Shown here: positions 16,496 to 24,981 of the stretch, in pieces
Numbering within the stretch: the first letter of the stretch is position 1
Layout: each line of letters starts with the position of its first letter
Assembly: GCF_036226605.1 (NCBI RefSeq)
Contig: NZ_CP109000.1
Span: 744,001 to 808,000, forward strand
DNA length: 64,000 nucleotides
Direction: 5' to 3'
From: Streptomyces sp. NBC_00704
GTDB lineage: Bacteria > Actinomycetota > Actinomycetes > Streptomycetales > Streptomycetaceae
Translations under genes and position numbers: made by a program
Notes under the pieces: model-generated
What the model was told of the DNA's origin: nothing
Database searches by the model: none
Seen by the model: only the letters and a program-made list of their open reading frames with translations

Positions 16496-17167
16496 ATGCA
16501 CCACGCGTCCGTCGGCTCACCGCCCCGTTCCGTCGCCCCGCGCACGGCCGCCCGGGTCGCGCTCGTCCTCGGCCTGTGCTCCGTCCTCCTCCTCGCCCTC
16601 GTCGTGGGCGAGTGGGGGCCGCTGACGACCGCCGACCGGGACGTCGCCCGCACCACTCACCGCTGGGCCGTCGCCGATCCCGACGTCACCCGGGTCTGCC
16701 GCATCCTGACCGACTGGGTCTGGGATCCGGTGACGATGCGTCTGCTGGGCGCGGCGGTGGCCGTGTGGCTGCTGTGGCGGCACGCGGACCGGTGGACCGC
16801 CGGATGGCTGGTGGTCACGGCCGCGCTGGGGACCGTGATCCAGCAGGCGCTCAAGGCCGCCGTCGGCCGCGCCCGCCCGGTCTGGCCCGATCCCGTCGAC
16901 TCGGCGCACTACGCCGCCTATCCCTCCGGTCATGCCCTGACCGCCACGGTGGTGTGCGGTCTGCTGCTGTGGCTGCTGCGCCGGCACGGCGCCGGTCCCG
17001 TCCTGTGGCGCACGGCGGTGACGGCGGCGGTGATCTCCGTGGCGGGGGTGGGACTGACCAGGATCTGGCTGGGGGTGCACTGGCCCTCGGACGTCCTGGC
17101 GGGCTGGCTGCTCGGGGCCGCGCTGGTCGCACTGGCGATCGCGGCCCACCTGCGCTTCCGCCCGTGA
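16496..17167 (+). CDS. PAP2 family phosphatase
   Basis: 223-aa integral membrane phosphatase. The three PAP2 motifs are intact: KAAVGRARP (motif 1), YPSGHA (motif 2) and TRIWLGVHWPSD (motif 3, with the catalytic His and Asp). About six membrane helices. It probably dephosphorylates a lipid phosphate or undecaprenyl pyrophosphate at the outer face of the membrane. ATG 16496 is preferred to an upstream in-frame ATG at 16427. Confidence 0.92.
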   Translation: MHHASVGSPPRSVAPRTAARVALVLGLCSVLLLALVVGEWGPLTTADRDVARTTHRWAVADPDVTRVCRILTDWVWDPVTMRLLGAAVAVWLLWRHADRWTAGWLVVTAALGTVIQQALKAAVGRARPVWPDPVDSAHYAAYPSGHALTATVVCGLLLWLLRRHGAGPVLWRTAVTAAVISVAGVGLTRIWLGVHWPSDVLAGWLLGAALVALAIAAHLRFRP

Positions 17168-17594
17168 CCGGCGGAATCCGCGTACACGGCGACCCGGCGT
17201 ACCGGACGCACGGAGCGGAACGGCGTACCGTGCGACCCCGACCGCGGCGGGCGCGCCACGGGTTGCCGACCGCGTCGCCCGCGCTCACCCCGACGACGGC
17301 CCGCTCGTCGATCCGACGGCGAGACCGAAGGCACGTCGGTGGACGCCCGACGAAGCGACGGGCGAGTCGGGCGACGCTCCGTCCCGACGCATCAAACGCG
17401 GCAGGCGCAGCACACCCGGCAGGCCCGGCAGGCGCAGCAGACGCGGCAGGCCGGGCGGGTGCGACAGGCCCGGCAGGCCCGGCAGGCCCGGCGGGTGCGG
17501 CAGGCGCGGCAGGCCCGGCGGGTGCGGCAGCGCAATGCCGGGTGGCAGGGCAGTGCCAGGTGGCGGGGTCGCCGGGGTTCGTAGGATCGGTCGT
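17168..17594. repeat. Intergenic G/C tandem-repeat tract
   Basis: 427 bp without a convincing gene. From about 17395 to 17545 the sequence is built of 9-10 bp variants of GGCAGGCCC (for example GGCAGGCCCGGCAGGCGCAG and CGGCGGGTGCGGCAGGCGCG) repeated some 14 times. Read on the minus strand it would give a collagen-like GPA or PGLP pattern, but there is no ribosome site or plausible start, so I treat it as repetitive DNA. The 3' end carries GGATCGGTCGT just before the HAD gene. Confidence 0.6.
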
Positions 17595-18317
17595 ATGACG
17601 AGCGTGCTGTTCGACTTCTCCGGGACCCTGTTCCGCATCGAGTCCGCCGAGTCCTGGCTGCGCTCGGTGCTGCGCGCGGCGGGCCTCACCATGCCGGAGC
17701 GGGAGCTGGCCGGGACGGCGCGGGCTCTGGAGGCGGCGGGCGCGCTGCCGGGCGGGGCGGCCCCGGTCCGGGTGCCCGGCGAACTGGCGGCGCTGTGGCG
17801 GGTGCGGGACGAGAGCGCGGAGCTGCACCGGGCCGCGTACACCGCCCTGTGCCGTCAGGTGCCGTTGCCCGCACCGGAGTTGTACGACGCGCTGTACGAC
17901 CGGCACATGACGCCGGCCGCCTGGTCCCCGTACCCCGATGCCCGGGCCGTGCTCGGCGGGTTACGCGAGCGCGGTGTGCGGGTGGGCGTGGTCAGCAACA
18001 TCGGCTGGGATCCGCGGCCCGTGTTCCGTGCGCACGGCCTCGACGCGTACGTCGACGCGTACACCCTGTCGTACGAGCACGGCGTGCAGAAGCCGGACGC
18101 GCGGCTGTTCACGATCGCGTGCGAGGCGCTGGGGGCCGACCCCCGCAGGACGCTGATGGTGGGCGACAACCGGTGGGCCGACGGCGGTGCGGCCGCTCTG
18201 GGCTGTGCGGTGCACTTCGTGGACCACCTGCCGGCGGCGGAACGCCCGGACGGGCTGCGGCCGGTGCTGGAACTGCTGGAACCCGTGGACCGAACGACCG
18301 GCGCGGACACGGCGTAG
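17595..18317 (+). CDS. HAD-superfamily hydrolase with altered first motif
   Basis: 240-aa haloacid-dehalogenase-like protein. Motif I is VLFDFSGTLF, in which the second Asp of the usual DxD is Ser. Motif II is VGVVSNIGWDPR, the motif III lysine is in HGVQKPDARLF, and motif IV is MVGDNRWADG. A small helical cap lies between motifs I and II. HAD phosphatases use the second Asp as acid/base, so D-x-S suggests either a weak phosphatase or another chemistry. ATG 17595. It ends upstream of the TetR gene and looks monocistronic. Confidence 0.88.
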   Translation: MTSVLFDFSGTLFRIESAESWLRSVLRAAGLTMPERELAGTARALEAAGALPGGAAPVRVPGELAALWRVRDESAELHRAAYTALCRQVPLPAPELYDALYDRHMTPAAWSPYPDARAVLGGLRERGVRVGVVSNIGWDPRPVFRAHGLDAYVDAYTLSYEHGVQKPDARLFTIACEALGADPRRTLMVGDNRWADGGAAALGCAVHFVDHLPAAERPDGLRPVLELLEPVDRTTGADTA

Positions 18318-18515
18318 GCCACTGACGGGAGAACCACTTGCGGGCCGCCGGGAACAACGGCGTCCGGAGCGGCGGGAATCACGGCGTGTGAACGGGCGAC
18401 GGTAGCCTCAGGACACCATCGGGGAAGAAGCGCGCCCACTCTGGACGATCCCCCGCGTCGCCCAGAGCAGGCGGCAGCCCGGCGAACTCCTGGCGGAGCC
18501 GACCGGGTTCCTGAG

Positions 18516-18547
18516 TATAGTTGGCTGGCAGCCAGTCAACGCAGGAG
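18516..18547 (+). promoter_or_regulatory. TetR gene promoter with overlapping 21-bp operator
   Basis: GTTGGCTGGCAGCCAGTCAAC (18520-18540) is a near-perfect 21-bp palindrome: mismatches occur only at one symmetric pair and the centre. A -10-like TATAGT (18516-18521) overlaps its left edge and an AGGAG ribosome site (18543-18547) follows at eight bases from the ATG. A repressor bound here would block its own promoter, a classic TetR autoregulation layout. Confidence 0.75.
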
Positions 18548-18554
18548 TTACAGG

Positions 18555-19229
18555 ATGTCCCCGCGCAGCGCTTCGGTCAATGAGGAATTGCGGCGGCGTT
18601 CCCGGGAACGGCTGCTGCACGCCACGGTGGAACTGGTGGGAGAGCGCGGGTACGAGGCCACGACCCTCGGCGACATCGCCGACCGGGCGGGCACGGCGCG
18701 TGGCCTGGTGTCGTACTACTTCCCCGGCAAGCGTCAACTGGTGCAGTCGGCGGTGCACCGCCTGATGCACCGCACCCTGGAAGAGGCGCTGGAGCGCGAG
18801 CCGCACACCGAGGACGGCCGGGAGCGGATGGCCCGGGCCATCGACGCGATCATGGGACTGGCCCGGGACCGCACGGTGCTGATGCGTCAGCACATGGCGG
18901 GGCTGCTCCAGGCCGAGGGCTTCCTGCAGTGCCCGGAGCAGCAGCGACTGGCCGAACTCCTGCGGGACACCGCCGCCCGGCACGGCTCGCAGGACGCCGC
19001 CCACGACTACCCGATGCTGCGTTCCCAGCTGATGGGCGCCGTCTACGCGATGGTGCTGCCGAACGTGCCGCTGCCGCTCGTGAGACTGCGCGCGGACCTG
19101 TTCGCGCGCTACCGCCTCGACTGGGAGCAGGGCGCCCCGCCGGACGCCGAGGCGCCCGGCGGGAGGGCCGGCGCCGATCTGTCACGGTTCTTCGCGACGG
19201 ACCGGCCGGCCGGGGATCAGTCGAAGTAG
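18555..19229 (+). CDS. TetR family transcriptional regulator
   Basis: 224-aa one-component repressor. The N-terminal HTH is clear: RERLLHATVELVGERGYEATT then LGDIADRAGTARGLVSYYFP, with the recognition helix GLVSYYF. The C-terminal ligand domain is helical with no recognisable ligand signature. The gene is preceded by a palindrome likely to be its own operator. Its last 13 bases overlap the end of the convergent LVIVD gene, so the 3' ends are antisense to each other and transcription of one may affect the other. Confidence 0.93.
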   Translation: MSPRSASVNEELRRRSRERLLHATVELVGERGYEATTLGDIADRAGTARGLVSYYFPGKRQLVQSAVHRLMHRTLEEALEREPHTEDGRERMARAIDAIMGLARDRTVLMRQHMAGLLQAEGFLQCPEQQRLAELLRDTAARHGSQDAAHDYPMLRSQLMGAVYAMVLPNVPLPLVRLRADLFARYRLDWEQGAPPDAEAPGGRAGADLSRFFATDRPAGDQSK

Positions 19230-20719
19230 TCCGGCTGGGTCTGGACGTTGAGTTCGCCCAGCCGCACCCGCTTCGCCGGGTCCGTGCGCTTGTCGTCGAG
19301 CTTGAGGACGTCGAAGCCCTTGGCGATGTCGTTGGAGTAGATGTAGCCGTTGTAGTAGTACGCCGACCACGCGCCGCCGGTCTGCAGGGTGGTGGTGCTG
19401 AGCGGGCCGCGCTCGAAGTAGGCGATCTCCTTCGGCTTCGTCGAGTCGGTGAAGTCCCAGACGGAGACGCCGCCCTGGTACCAGGCCTGGACCATGAGGT
19501 CCTTGCCCTTGACCGGGATCAGCGAGCCGTTGTGGGCGACGCAGTTCTCGGTGTCCGCCTGGTGGCGCGGGATCTTGTAGTAGCCGCGGAAGACGAGCTT
19601 GCGCTTGTCGCCCTTGCCGACGATGTCGTAGATGCCGTCGGCGCCGCGGTTCGGGCCGGTCGCCTCGTTGCAGGTGGCCGCACCGCCGCCGCCGAGCTCG
19701 TCGGTGAACACGACCTTGTCGGCCTTCTGGTTGAAGGTCGCGGAGTGCCAGAACGCGAAGTTGACGTTGTCCTGCACCTGGTCGATGACCTTCGGGTGCT
19801 CCGGGTCCTTGATGGAGAAGAGGATGCCGTCGCCCATGCAGGCGCCGGCCGCCAGGTCCTTGTCCGGCAGCACCGTGATGTCGTGGCAGCCGGTGGTCTT
19901 GGACACTCCGGGATTGACCGGACCGCCGGGGTTGCCGCCGCCGTCCGGGCCCTCGCCCGGGAACAGCACGGGGAAGTCGACGACGGCGGCCTTCTCGGGC
20001 GCCTTGCGGGGCACCTTGATGACCGAGATGCCGTCGTGCGGGGGCTGACAGTCGGGGTAGGCCGCGCTGGGCGAGTACGAGGAGACGTAGATGTAGACGT
20101 TCTTGCGCTCGGGCACCAGGGTGTGGGTGTGCGAGCCGCAGGCGGTCTCGACGGCGGCGACGTACCTCGGGTTCGCCTTGTCGCTGATGTCGAAGACCTT
20201 CATCCCCTCCCAGGAGGACTTCTCGGTCACCGGCTGGGTGGTGCTGTTGCAACTGCTGTCGCTGCGCGAGGAGTCGGTCGACAGGAAGAGCAGGTCGCCC
20301 GAGACGGAGACGTCGTTCTGCGAGCCGGGGCAGAGCACCTGGGCCACCGTCTTCGGCGACTTCGGGTCGCTGATGTCGAAGACGCGGAAACCGTCGTAGT
20401 TGCCCGCGAAGGCGTACGTGCCCTGGAACGCCAGGTCCGAGTTGGTGCCCGGTAAGGCGTCCTTGGGGATGTTCGCCAGGTGCCGGATGTTGGCGGAGTG
20501 GACGATCTCGTCCTGCCCGGGTATCGCGCCGTCGGCGATCGCCGCGGCCACATCGGCCCTGGCGCCTTGCGAGACCTTCCGCTGCGCGGCGGGGCCGTCC
20601 CCCGGGTCGGGGGTCGCGGCCGCCGGGACCGCCGTCAGGAGTGCGGCGAGGAGACCGGTGCACGCGGCGGCGACCGACAGCCGTCTGCGTCGTGTTCGAG
20701 GATCGTTCAACAGGGTCAC
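19217..20719 (-). CDS. Secreted LVIVD-repeat beta-propeller protein
   Basis: 500 aa. An Arg-rich start (NDPRTRRRRL), a hydrophobic core and an AAATPDP cleavage region form a signal peptide of about 40 residues. The mature protein is a seven-bladed-type beta-propeller with LVIVD-like units: FRVFDISDPKSPKTVAQV, MKVFDISDKANPRYVAAVE, VSVWDFTDSTKPKEIAYFE. Several Cys residues (CPGSQ, DSSCNS, TACGS, PDCQPP, TGCHD, GACMGD, ATCNE, TENCVA) suggest disulfides outside the cell. Function unknown. GTG 20719 has GGGAGG five bases upstream; an in-frame GTG at 20737 is possible. It is divergent from a DUF305 lipoprotein gene, a pairing that I recall as common in Streptomyces. Confidence 0.87.
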   Translation of the reverse strand: MTLLNDPRTRRRRLSVAAACTGLLAALLTAVPAAATPDPGDGPAAQRKVSQGARADVAAAIADGAIPGQDEIVHSANIRHLANIPKDALPGTNSDLAFQGTYAFAGNYDGFRVFDISDPKSPKTVAQVLCPGSQNDVSVSGDLLFLSTDSSRSDSSCNSTTQPVTEKSSWEGMKVFDISDKANPRYVAAVETACGSHTHTLVPERKNVYIYVSSYSPSAAYPDCQPPHDGISVIKVPRKAPEKAAVVDFPVLFPGEGPDGGGNPGGPVNPGVSKTTGCHDITVLPDKDLAAGACMGDGILFSIKDPEHPKVIDQVQDNVNFAFWHSATFNQKADKVVFTDELGGGGAATCNEATGPNRGADGIYDIVGKGDKRKLVFRGYYKIPRHQADTENCVAHNGSLIPVKGKDLMVQAWYQGGVSVWDFTDSTKPKEIAYFERGPLSTTTLQTGGAWSAYYYNGYIYSNDIAKGFDVLKLDDKRTDPAKRVRLGELNVQTQPDYFD

Positions 20720-20735
20720 TGCATCCTCCCTTGTC

Positions 20736-20754
20736 ACCGTTCACGGGGAACGGT
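20736..20754. promoter_or_regulatory. Inverted repeat in the LVIVD/DUF305 divergent region
   Basis: ACCGTTC (20736-20742) and GAACGGT (20748-20754) are perfect inverted repeats around a five-base spacer. They lie 17 bp upstream of the LVIVD start, where a bound protein would block its promoter, and about 155 bp from the DUF305 start. Candidate operator; the regulator is unknown. Confidence 0.45.
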
Positions 20755-20908
20755 TCGCGGTGCTCCGAAGTATCGTCTTCATCATGCACATATCAAAGGT
20801 TGGCAACGCACTCGTCATGAATCTTTCCGTTCACTGATGCGACCCGTGGTGCATAGATCCAGACAGGGAGCGATTCCGTTCCCAACTCGCCGATCCCAGG
20901 AGGTCGTT

Positions 20909-21547
20909 GTGCCGGTCCGTCGCATGCCCCTCGCCTCGGTCGCACTGCTGCTGGCACTCGCCCTCGCGGGCTGCGACTCCGGACCGGACGACCCGTCACC
21001 TGCGGCCGAAGGGCCTTCGGTGATCGCGCCCGGCGGGCCCGGCGACGCGAACCGGACCCTCTCCGCCCAGGAGGCGGCCGAGCAGCGCGCCGACGACGAC
21101 ACCCCCAACACCGCCGACGTGTCGTACGCGCAGAGGATGATCCAGCACCACGCCCAGGCGCTGAAGATGACCGAACTCGTGCCGGACCACGCCAGGTCGG
21201 GGGACGTCAAACGGCTCGCCCTGCGCATCGCCGCCGCCCAGGGACCGGAGATCGGGGCCATGAAGGGCTGGCTCACGGCGCACGGCGAGAAGCCGGCGAG
21301 CGGCGGGCACGACCACACCGCCATGCCCGGAATGGCGACCGAGGCCCAGCTGGCCGCGTTGCGCGCGGCGCGCGGCAAGGCGTTCGACGCCCTCTTCCTC
21401 TCCCTGATGATCACCCACCACGAGGGAGCGCTCACCATGGCCGCGGAGGTCAAGGCCCAGGGCAACAACGTGCAGATCGAGGAGATGGCGGACGACGTCA
21501 TCGCGCAGCAGACGAGCGAGATCACCCGGATGCGCGGCATGCGCTGA
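20909..21547 (+). CDS. DUF305 family lipoprotein
   Basis: 212-aa exported lipoprotein. The signal ends in a lipobox (LLALALAGC, Cys at about residue 19). The mature part is the DUF305 helical domain, with two His-His motifs, YAQRMIQHHAQALKMTELV and LFLSLMITHHEGALTMAAEV, plus a His/Met linker (SGGHDHTAMPGMATEA). This arrangement of His and Met residues at the cell surface is suggestive of metal, perhaps copper, binding, but is not proven. GTG 20909 has AGGAGG five bases upstream. It is divergent from the LVIVD gene. Confidence 0.9.
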   Translation: MPVRRMPLASVALLLALALAGCDSGPDDPSPAAEGPSVIAPGGPGDANRTLSAQEAAEQRADDDTPNTADVSYAQRMIQHHAQALKMTELVPDHARSGDVKRLALRIAAAQGPEIGAMKGWLTAHGEKPASGGHDHTAMPGMATEAQLAALRAARGKAFDALFLSLMITHHEGALTMAAEVKAQGNNVQIEEMADDVIAQQTSEITRMRGMR

Positions 21548-21678
21548 CGCCCGGCGACCCGGCATACGAACGCACACGCGTGCGGTGGGCGGGCACGCCC
21601 CTGTCAGCGGAGCGGCGGCGGTGCGATGCTGGAGACGCCAGCGCTCTTCTCCGTACCCCTGGGGCAAGGAGTTCCGCC

Positions 21679-23088
21679 GTGCTGCGTGTCGCCGTCGTCG
21701 GTTCGGGGCCGAGTGGGGTCTACACCGCCCAGAGCCTCGTCCAGCGGGACCCCGAGGTGCTCGTCGACGTCCTGGACCGGCTGCCCTGCCCCTACGGGCT
21801 CGTGCGGTACGGCGTCGCCCCGGACCACGAGAAGATCAAGTCCCTCCAGCACAGCCTGCGCGCGGTCCTCGAACACGAGCGGGTGCGCTTCCTCGGCGGG
21901 GTCCGGGTCGGCGCGGACGGGGTGCCCGTGGAGCGGCTGCGCGAGCTGTACCACGCCGTCGTGTACTGCGTGGGCGCCGCGTCCGACCGGCGTCTCGGCA
22001 TTCCCGGGGAGGACCTGCCCGGCAGCCGGTCGGCGACGGACTTCGTGTCCTGGTACAGCGCGCACCCGGACGCCGTCGCCGCCGACGACGGATTCGTGCG
22101 GGACGTCCGCGCGGCCGTCGTGGTGGGCGTGGGAAACGTGGCGGTGGACGTCACCCGGATGCTGGCGCGGGGCGCGGCCGAGCTGAGCCCCACCGACATG
22201 CCGCAGGGGGCGCTGGACGCCCTCTCCGCGAGCGGCGTGCGCGAGATCCACATGGTGGGGCGGCGCGGCCCGTCCCAGGCGCGCTTCACCACCAAGGAAC
22301 TGCGCGAGCTGGGCGCGCTGCCCGACACCGAGGTGCTCGTCGACGAGGCGGAGCTGGCGTCGGACCCGGCGTACGGCGACCCGTCCGGACTGCCGGCGGC
22401 GCAGCGGCGCAACGTGGAGGTGCTGCGCGGCTGGGCGGCGACGCCGGCCGGTGGCGCCCGGCGGCGGATCCGGCTCCGGTTCTTCCTGCGCCCCGTCGCC
22501 CTGCTCGCCGTCGAGGGCCGGGTGGGCGCGGTGCGCTTCGAGCGGACGGCGCCGGACGGGCGGGGCGGCGTCACCGGCACCGGCCGCTACGAGGACGTCG
22601 AGGCCCAGTTGGTGCTGCGGTCGGTGGGGTACCGCGGATCGCCCGTGGAGGGGCTGCCGTTCGACGCCGGCGGCGGCACGGTGCCCCACGCGGCGGGCCG
22701 GGTCGTACGGGGAGGTGAGGTCGCGCCGGGCGAGTACGTGGCGGGCTGGATCAAACGGGGTCCGACGGGGGTCATCGGCACCAACCGGCCCTGCGCGAAG
22801 GAGACGGCGGAGTCGGTGCTGGAGGACGCCCCGGTGCTCGCGCGACGGCGACTGCCCGGCGATCCGCTCGATGCGCTGCGCGCGGCCGGGGCCGAGCCCG
22901 TCGGGTGGGCGGGCTGGCTGGCGATCGAGCGGGCCGAGGCGGCGCTGGGCTCCTCGCTGGGGCGGGGCGTGGTGAAGCTGCCGGACTGGGCGGCGCTGAG
23001 AGCCGCGGCGGGGTCGGCCGCTCGTTCGCCCCTCGCGCGCCCCCCGGCCGGCCCCCCGTGTCCCGCGGACCGCCCCACCCCACGATGA
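21679..23088 (+). CDS. Ferredoxin/adrenodoxin-type NADP+ reductase (FprA-like)
   Basis: 469-aa FAD- and NADPH-binding reductase related to mycobacterial FprA and adrenodoxin reductase. It passes electrons from NADPH to ferredoxin, often feeding P450s. The FAD loop is LRVAVVGSGPSGVYTAQ, followed by LPCPYGLVRYGVAPDH (family hallmark); the NADP site is VVVGVGNVAVDVTRML; the C-terminal flavin contact is VAGWIKRGPTGVIGTNRPCAKET. GTG 21679 has AAGGAG at seven bases; the frame is open upstream but lacks a better start. A P450 exists in this window at 59.4-60.9 kb but there is no local link. The last 35 residues are Pro/Ala-rich and run into a repeat tract. Confidence 0.92.
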   Translation: MLRVAVVGSGPSGVYTAQSLVQRDPEVLVDVLDRLPCPYGLVRYGVAPDHEKIKSLQHSLRAVLEHERVRFLGGVRVGADGVPVERLRELYHAVVYCVGAASDRRLGIPGEDLPGSRSATDFVSWYSAHPDAVAADDGFVRDVRAAVVVGVGNVAVDVTRMLARGAAELSPTDMPQGALDALSASGVREIHMVGRRGPSQARFTTKELRELGALPDTEVLVDEAELASDPAYGDPSGLPAAQRRNVEVLRGWAATPAGGARRRIRLRFFLRPVALLAVEGRVGAVRFERTAPDGRGGVTGTGRYEDVEAQLVLRSVGYRGSPVEGLPFDAGGGTVPHAAGRVVRGGEVAPGEYVAGWIKRGPTGVIGTNRPCAKETAESVLEDAPVLARRRLPGDPLDALRAAGAEPVGWAGWLAIERAEAALGSSLGRGVVKLPDWAALRAAAGSAARSPLARPPAGPPCPADRPTPR

Positions 23089-23345
23089 CCCGACCGCTCG
23101 CGGACCCGACCGGTCGCGGACCCGACCAGTCGTAGACCCGCCCGGTCGCGGACCCGCCCGTCACCGGACGCGACCCGCCACGCCCGTCATCGGACGCGAC
23201 CCGCCGTGCGCTCGACCGGGCTCGACCCGCCCCGCGCCCAGCCCCACGTAGGCCCAGCTCCTCGTGGGCTCAACCCGCCCCGGACGCGACCCGTCCCGGA
23301 CGCGACCCCTCCCGGACGCCACTCCGCGCGGACGCCACCCCTCGC
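23089..23345. repeat. Tandem-repeat tract after the ferredoxin reductase gene
   Basis: The first half (23090-23160) consists of about four and a half copies of a 16-bp unit close to GACCGGTCGCGGACCC. Beyond it the motif CGGACGCGACCC(GCC or GTC) recurs at 23165-23205 and 23280-23330 with variants. No gene is seen. The tract separates two convergent genes and could act as a transcriptional end or simply be slippage-generated DNA. Confidence 0.65.
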
Positions 23346-23349
23346 GGGC

Positions 23350-24693
23350 TCAACCCCTCGTGCACGCGGTGCCGTTGAGCGTGAAGGCGCCCGGTGCCGC
23401 GCTGTCGCCCGTGTGGTTCGCCTGGTAGCCGATGGTGACGCTCGCGCCGGGTGCGAGGGTGCCGTTGTAGGCGGCGTTGGTCGCCGTCACCGCCCCGGAG
23501 GCCGGCGCGTAGCCGGCGCCCCAGCCGTTGGTGATGGTCTGCCCGGCGGGCAGGGTGAAGCCCAGCTTCCAGCCGTTGATCGTGGCGGAGCCGGTGTTGG
23601 TGAGGGTCACGGACGCGGTCAGGCCCGTGCTCCAGGCGCTGGTGGAGGCCGTGACGCGGCAGGGGCCGGGCTGCGGCTCGGGGTCGGGCCCGGGAACGGA
23701 GGCGTCGAGGCCGAAGAACGTGAGGACCCGGGCGCCCATGCCGTTGCCGTCGTACACGTTGTGTCCGACGCCCTGGAGGCTGACGGCCTCGACGGGGGCG
23801 CGGTCACCGGTGGCGCCGTAGCGGGTGCGGGTCCAGCCGGCCGCGGGCGAGTCGGTGGCGGCCGGGGTCCGGCCGACGCCCAGCACGTCCGTCCACTGCT
23901 TGATCTCCTCCCCGAAGTTCGGGTAGCGCAGCGTGTCGTCCTGCGTGCCGTGCCACACCTGCATCCTCGGGCGCGGGCCGGTGTAACCGGGGTAGGCGTT
24001 GCGCACCAGGGCGCCCCACTCCTGCGGCGTGTGGATCACGTTGCCGCCGGCGCACTGGCTGTTCCACTCGGAGCCGTCGCCGGTGGCGAAGCAGCCGAAG
24101 GGGACGCCCGCGAACGCGGCGCCCGCCGCGAACACGTCGGGATAGTCGCCGAGCAGGACGTTCGTCATCATCGCGCCGGACGAGATGCCCGTCACGAAGA
24201 TCCGTCCGGTGTCGGCCGCGTACGTGCGGACGGTCCAGTCGACCATCGACTTGATGCCGACGGGATCGCTGCCTCCGCCGCGCCTGAGCGCCTGGGGCGA
24301 GGACACGTCGAAGCACTTGCTGCTGCGGGTGACCGACGGATAGACCACGACGAACCCGTACCGGTCGGCCAGTCGCGCGTACTCGGTCCCGTTGTACATG
24401 GCCGGTCCGGAACCCGTGCAGTAGTGCACGGCCACCAGGACGGCCGGGTGCGCGGTGACGTTCGCCGGCGCGTACACGTACATCTGGAGGTTGCTGGGGT
24501 TCGTGCCGAAGCCGGCGACCTCGGTGAGCGTGGCGGCGGGGACCGGACCGAGCGCCCGCGTCCGCGCGGAGGCGGAGGGTGCGGTGAGGGCGGCGGCCGC
24601 GAGTAACGACACCAGTGCCGCCAGGAGCGCCAGGAGTGCGGGGGCCGGCCTTCTTCTGGCCGGAGCGGTCGTGCGGGGGGTGGTGGTCGACAC
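23350..24693 (-). CDS. Secreted CE1/PHB-depolymerase-like esterase with CBM2
   Basis: 447 aa. A twin-hydrophobic signal peptide (about 40 residues, ending SASARTRA) leads to an alpha/beta-hydrolase domain of the PHB-depolymerase/acetylxylan-esterase type: oxyanion region VLVAVHYCTGSGPAMYNGTE, nucleophile Ser in TGISSGAMMTN, catalytic Asp in WHGTQDDTLRY and His in GVGHNVYDG. A Pro-rich linker then joins a C-terminal CBM2 cellulose-binding module (CRVTASTSAW to the final CTRG, with WGAGY). Most likely it releases acyl or feruloyl groups from plant polysaccharide. GTG 24693 has AAGGGA six bases upstream. A CebR-type box lies about 185 bp upstream. Confidence 0.88.
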   Translation of the reverse strand: MSTTTPRTTAPARRRPAPALLALLAALVSLLAAAALTAPSASARTRALGPVPAATLTEVAGFGTNPSNLQMYVYAPANVTAHPAVLVAVHYCTGSGPAMYNGTEYARLADRYGFVVVYPSVTRSSKCFDVSSPQALRRGGGSDPVGIKSMVDWTVRTYAADTGRIFVTGISSGAMMTNVLLGDYPDVFAAGAAFAGVPFGCFATGDGSEWNSQCAGGNVIHTPQEWGALVRNAYPGYTGPRPRMQVWHGTQDDTLRYPNFGEEIKQWTDVLGVGRTPAATDSPAAGWTRTRYGATGDRAPVEAVSLQGVGHNVYDGNGMGARVLTFFGLDASVPGPDPEPQPGPCRVTASTSAWSTGLTASVTLTNTGSATINGWKLGFTLPAGQTITNGWGAGYAPASGAVTATNAAYNGTLAPGASVTIGYQANHTGDSAAPGAFTLNGTACTRG

Positions 24694-24875
24694 GTTCGGT
24701 CCCTTCTCGATGGCTGCTCTGACGACGGCGAACGAGTGCGTGAGCGGGGGACGGCGGCTGCGGGCCCGGTTTCCCGGAGACGGTCCGCAGGCGGACGGTC
24801 CGCACGCGGACGGCCACTCGCGGACGGCCTCACGGTGACGGTCCGCTTGGCATGGTGGCATGCACACGCCCACCA

Positions 24876-24889
24876 TGGAAGCGCTCCCA
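24876..24889. promoter_or_regulatory. CebR-box-like operator
   Basis: TGGAAGCGCTCCCA differs at one position from the 14-bp palindrome TGGGAGCGCTCCCA, the known operator of CebR, the LacI-family cellobiose-responsive repressor of Streptomyces cellulolytic genes. It lies 183-196 bp upstream of the CBM2 esterase start and about 245 bp from the pectate lyase start, so it could control either or both. Confidence 0.65.
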
Positions 24890-24969
24890 CGCCATCGGGC
24901 GGCAAGCCCTTGCCGATCCGGCCGGACGCTTCGGCGCGGCGGGAAGTCTTCTGCGCGAGGCGTTGACGA

Positions 24970-24981
24970 GAAAGCGCTTTC
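24970..24981. promoter_or_regulatory. Perfect LacI-type palindrome GAAAGCGCTTTC
   Basis: A 12-bp perfect palindrome with the central GCGC typical of LacI/GalR operators but with A/T arms, unlike the CebR box 94 bp away. It is 152 bp upstream of the PL1 start. Two different operator types in one divergent region suggest dual sugar control. Confidence 0.6.
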
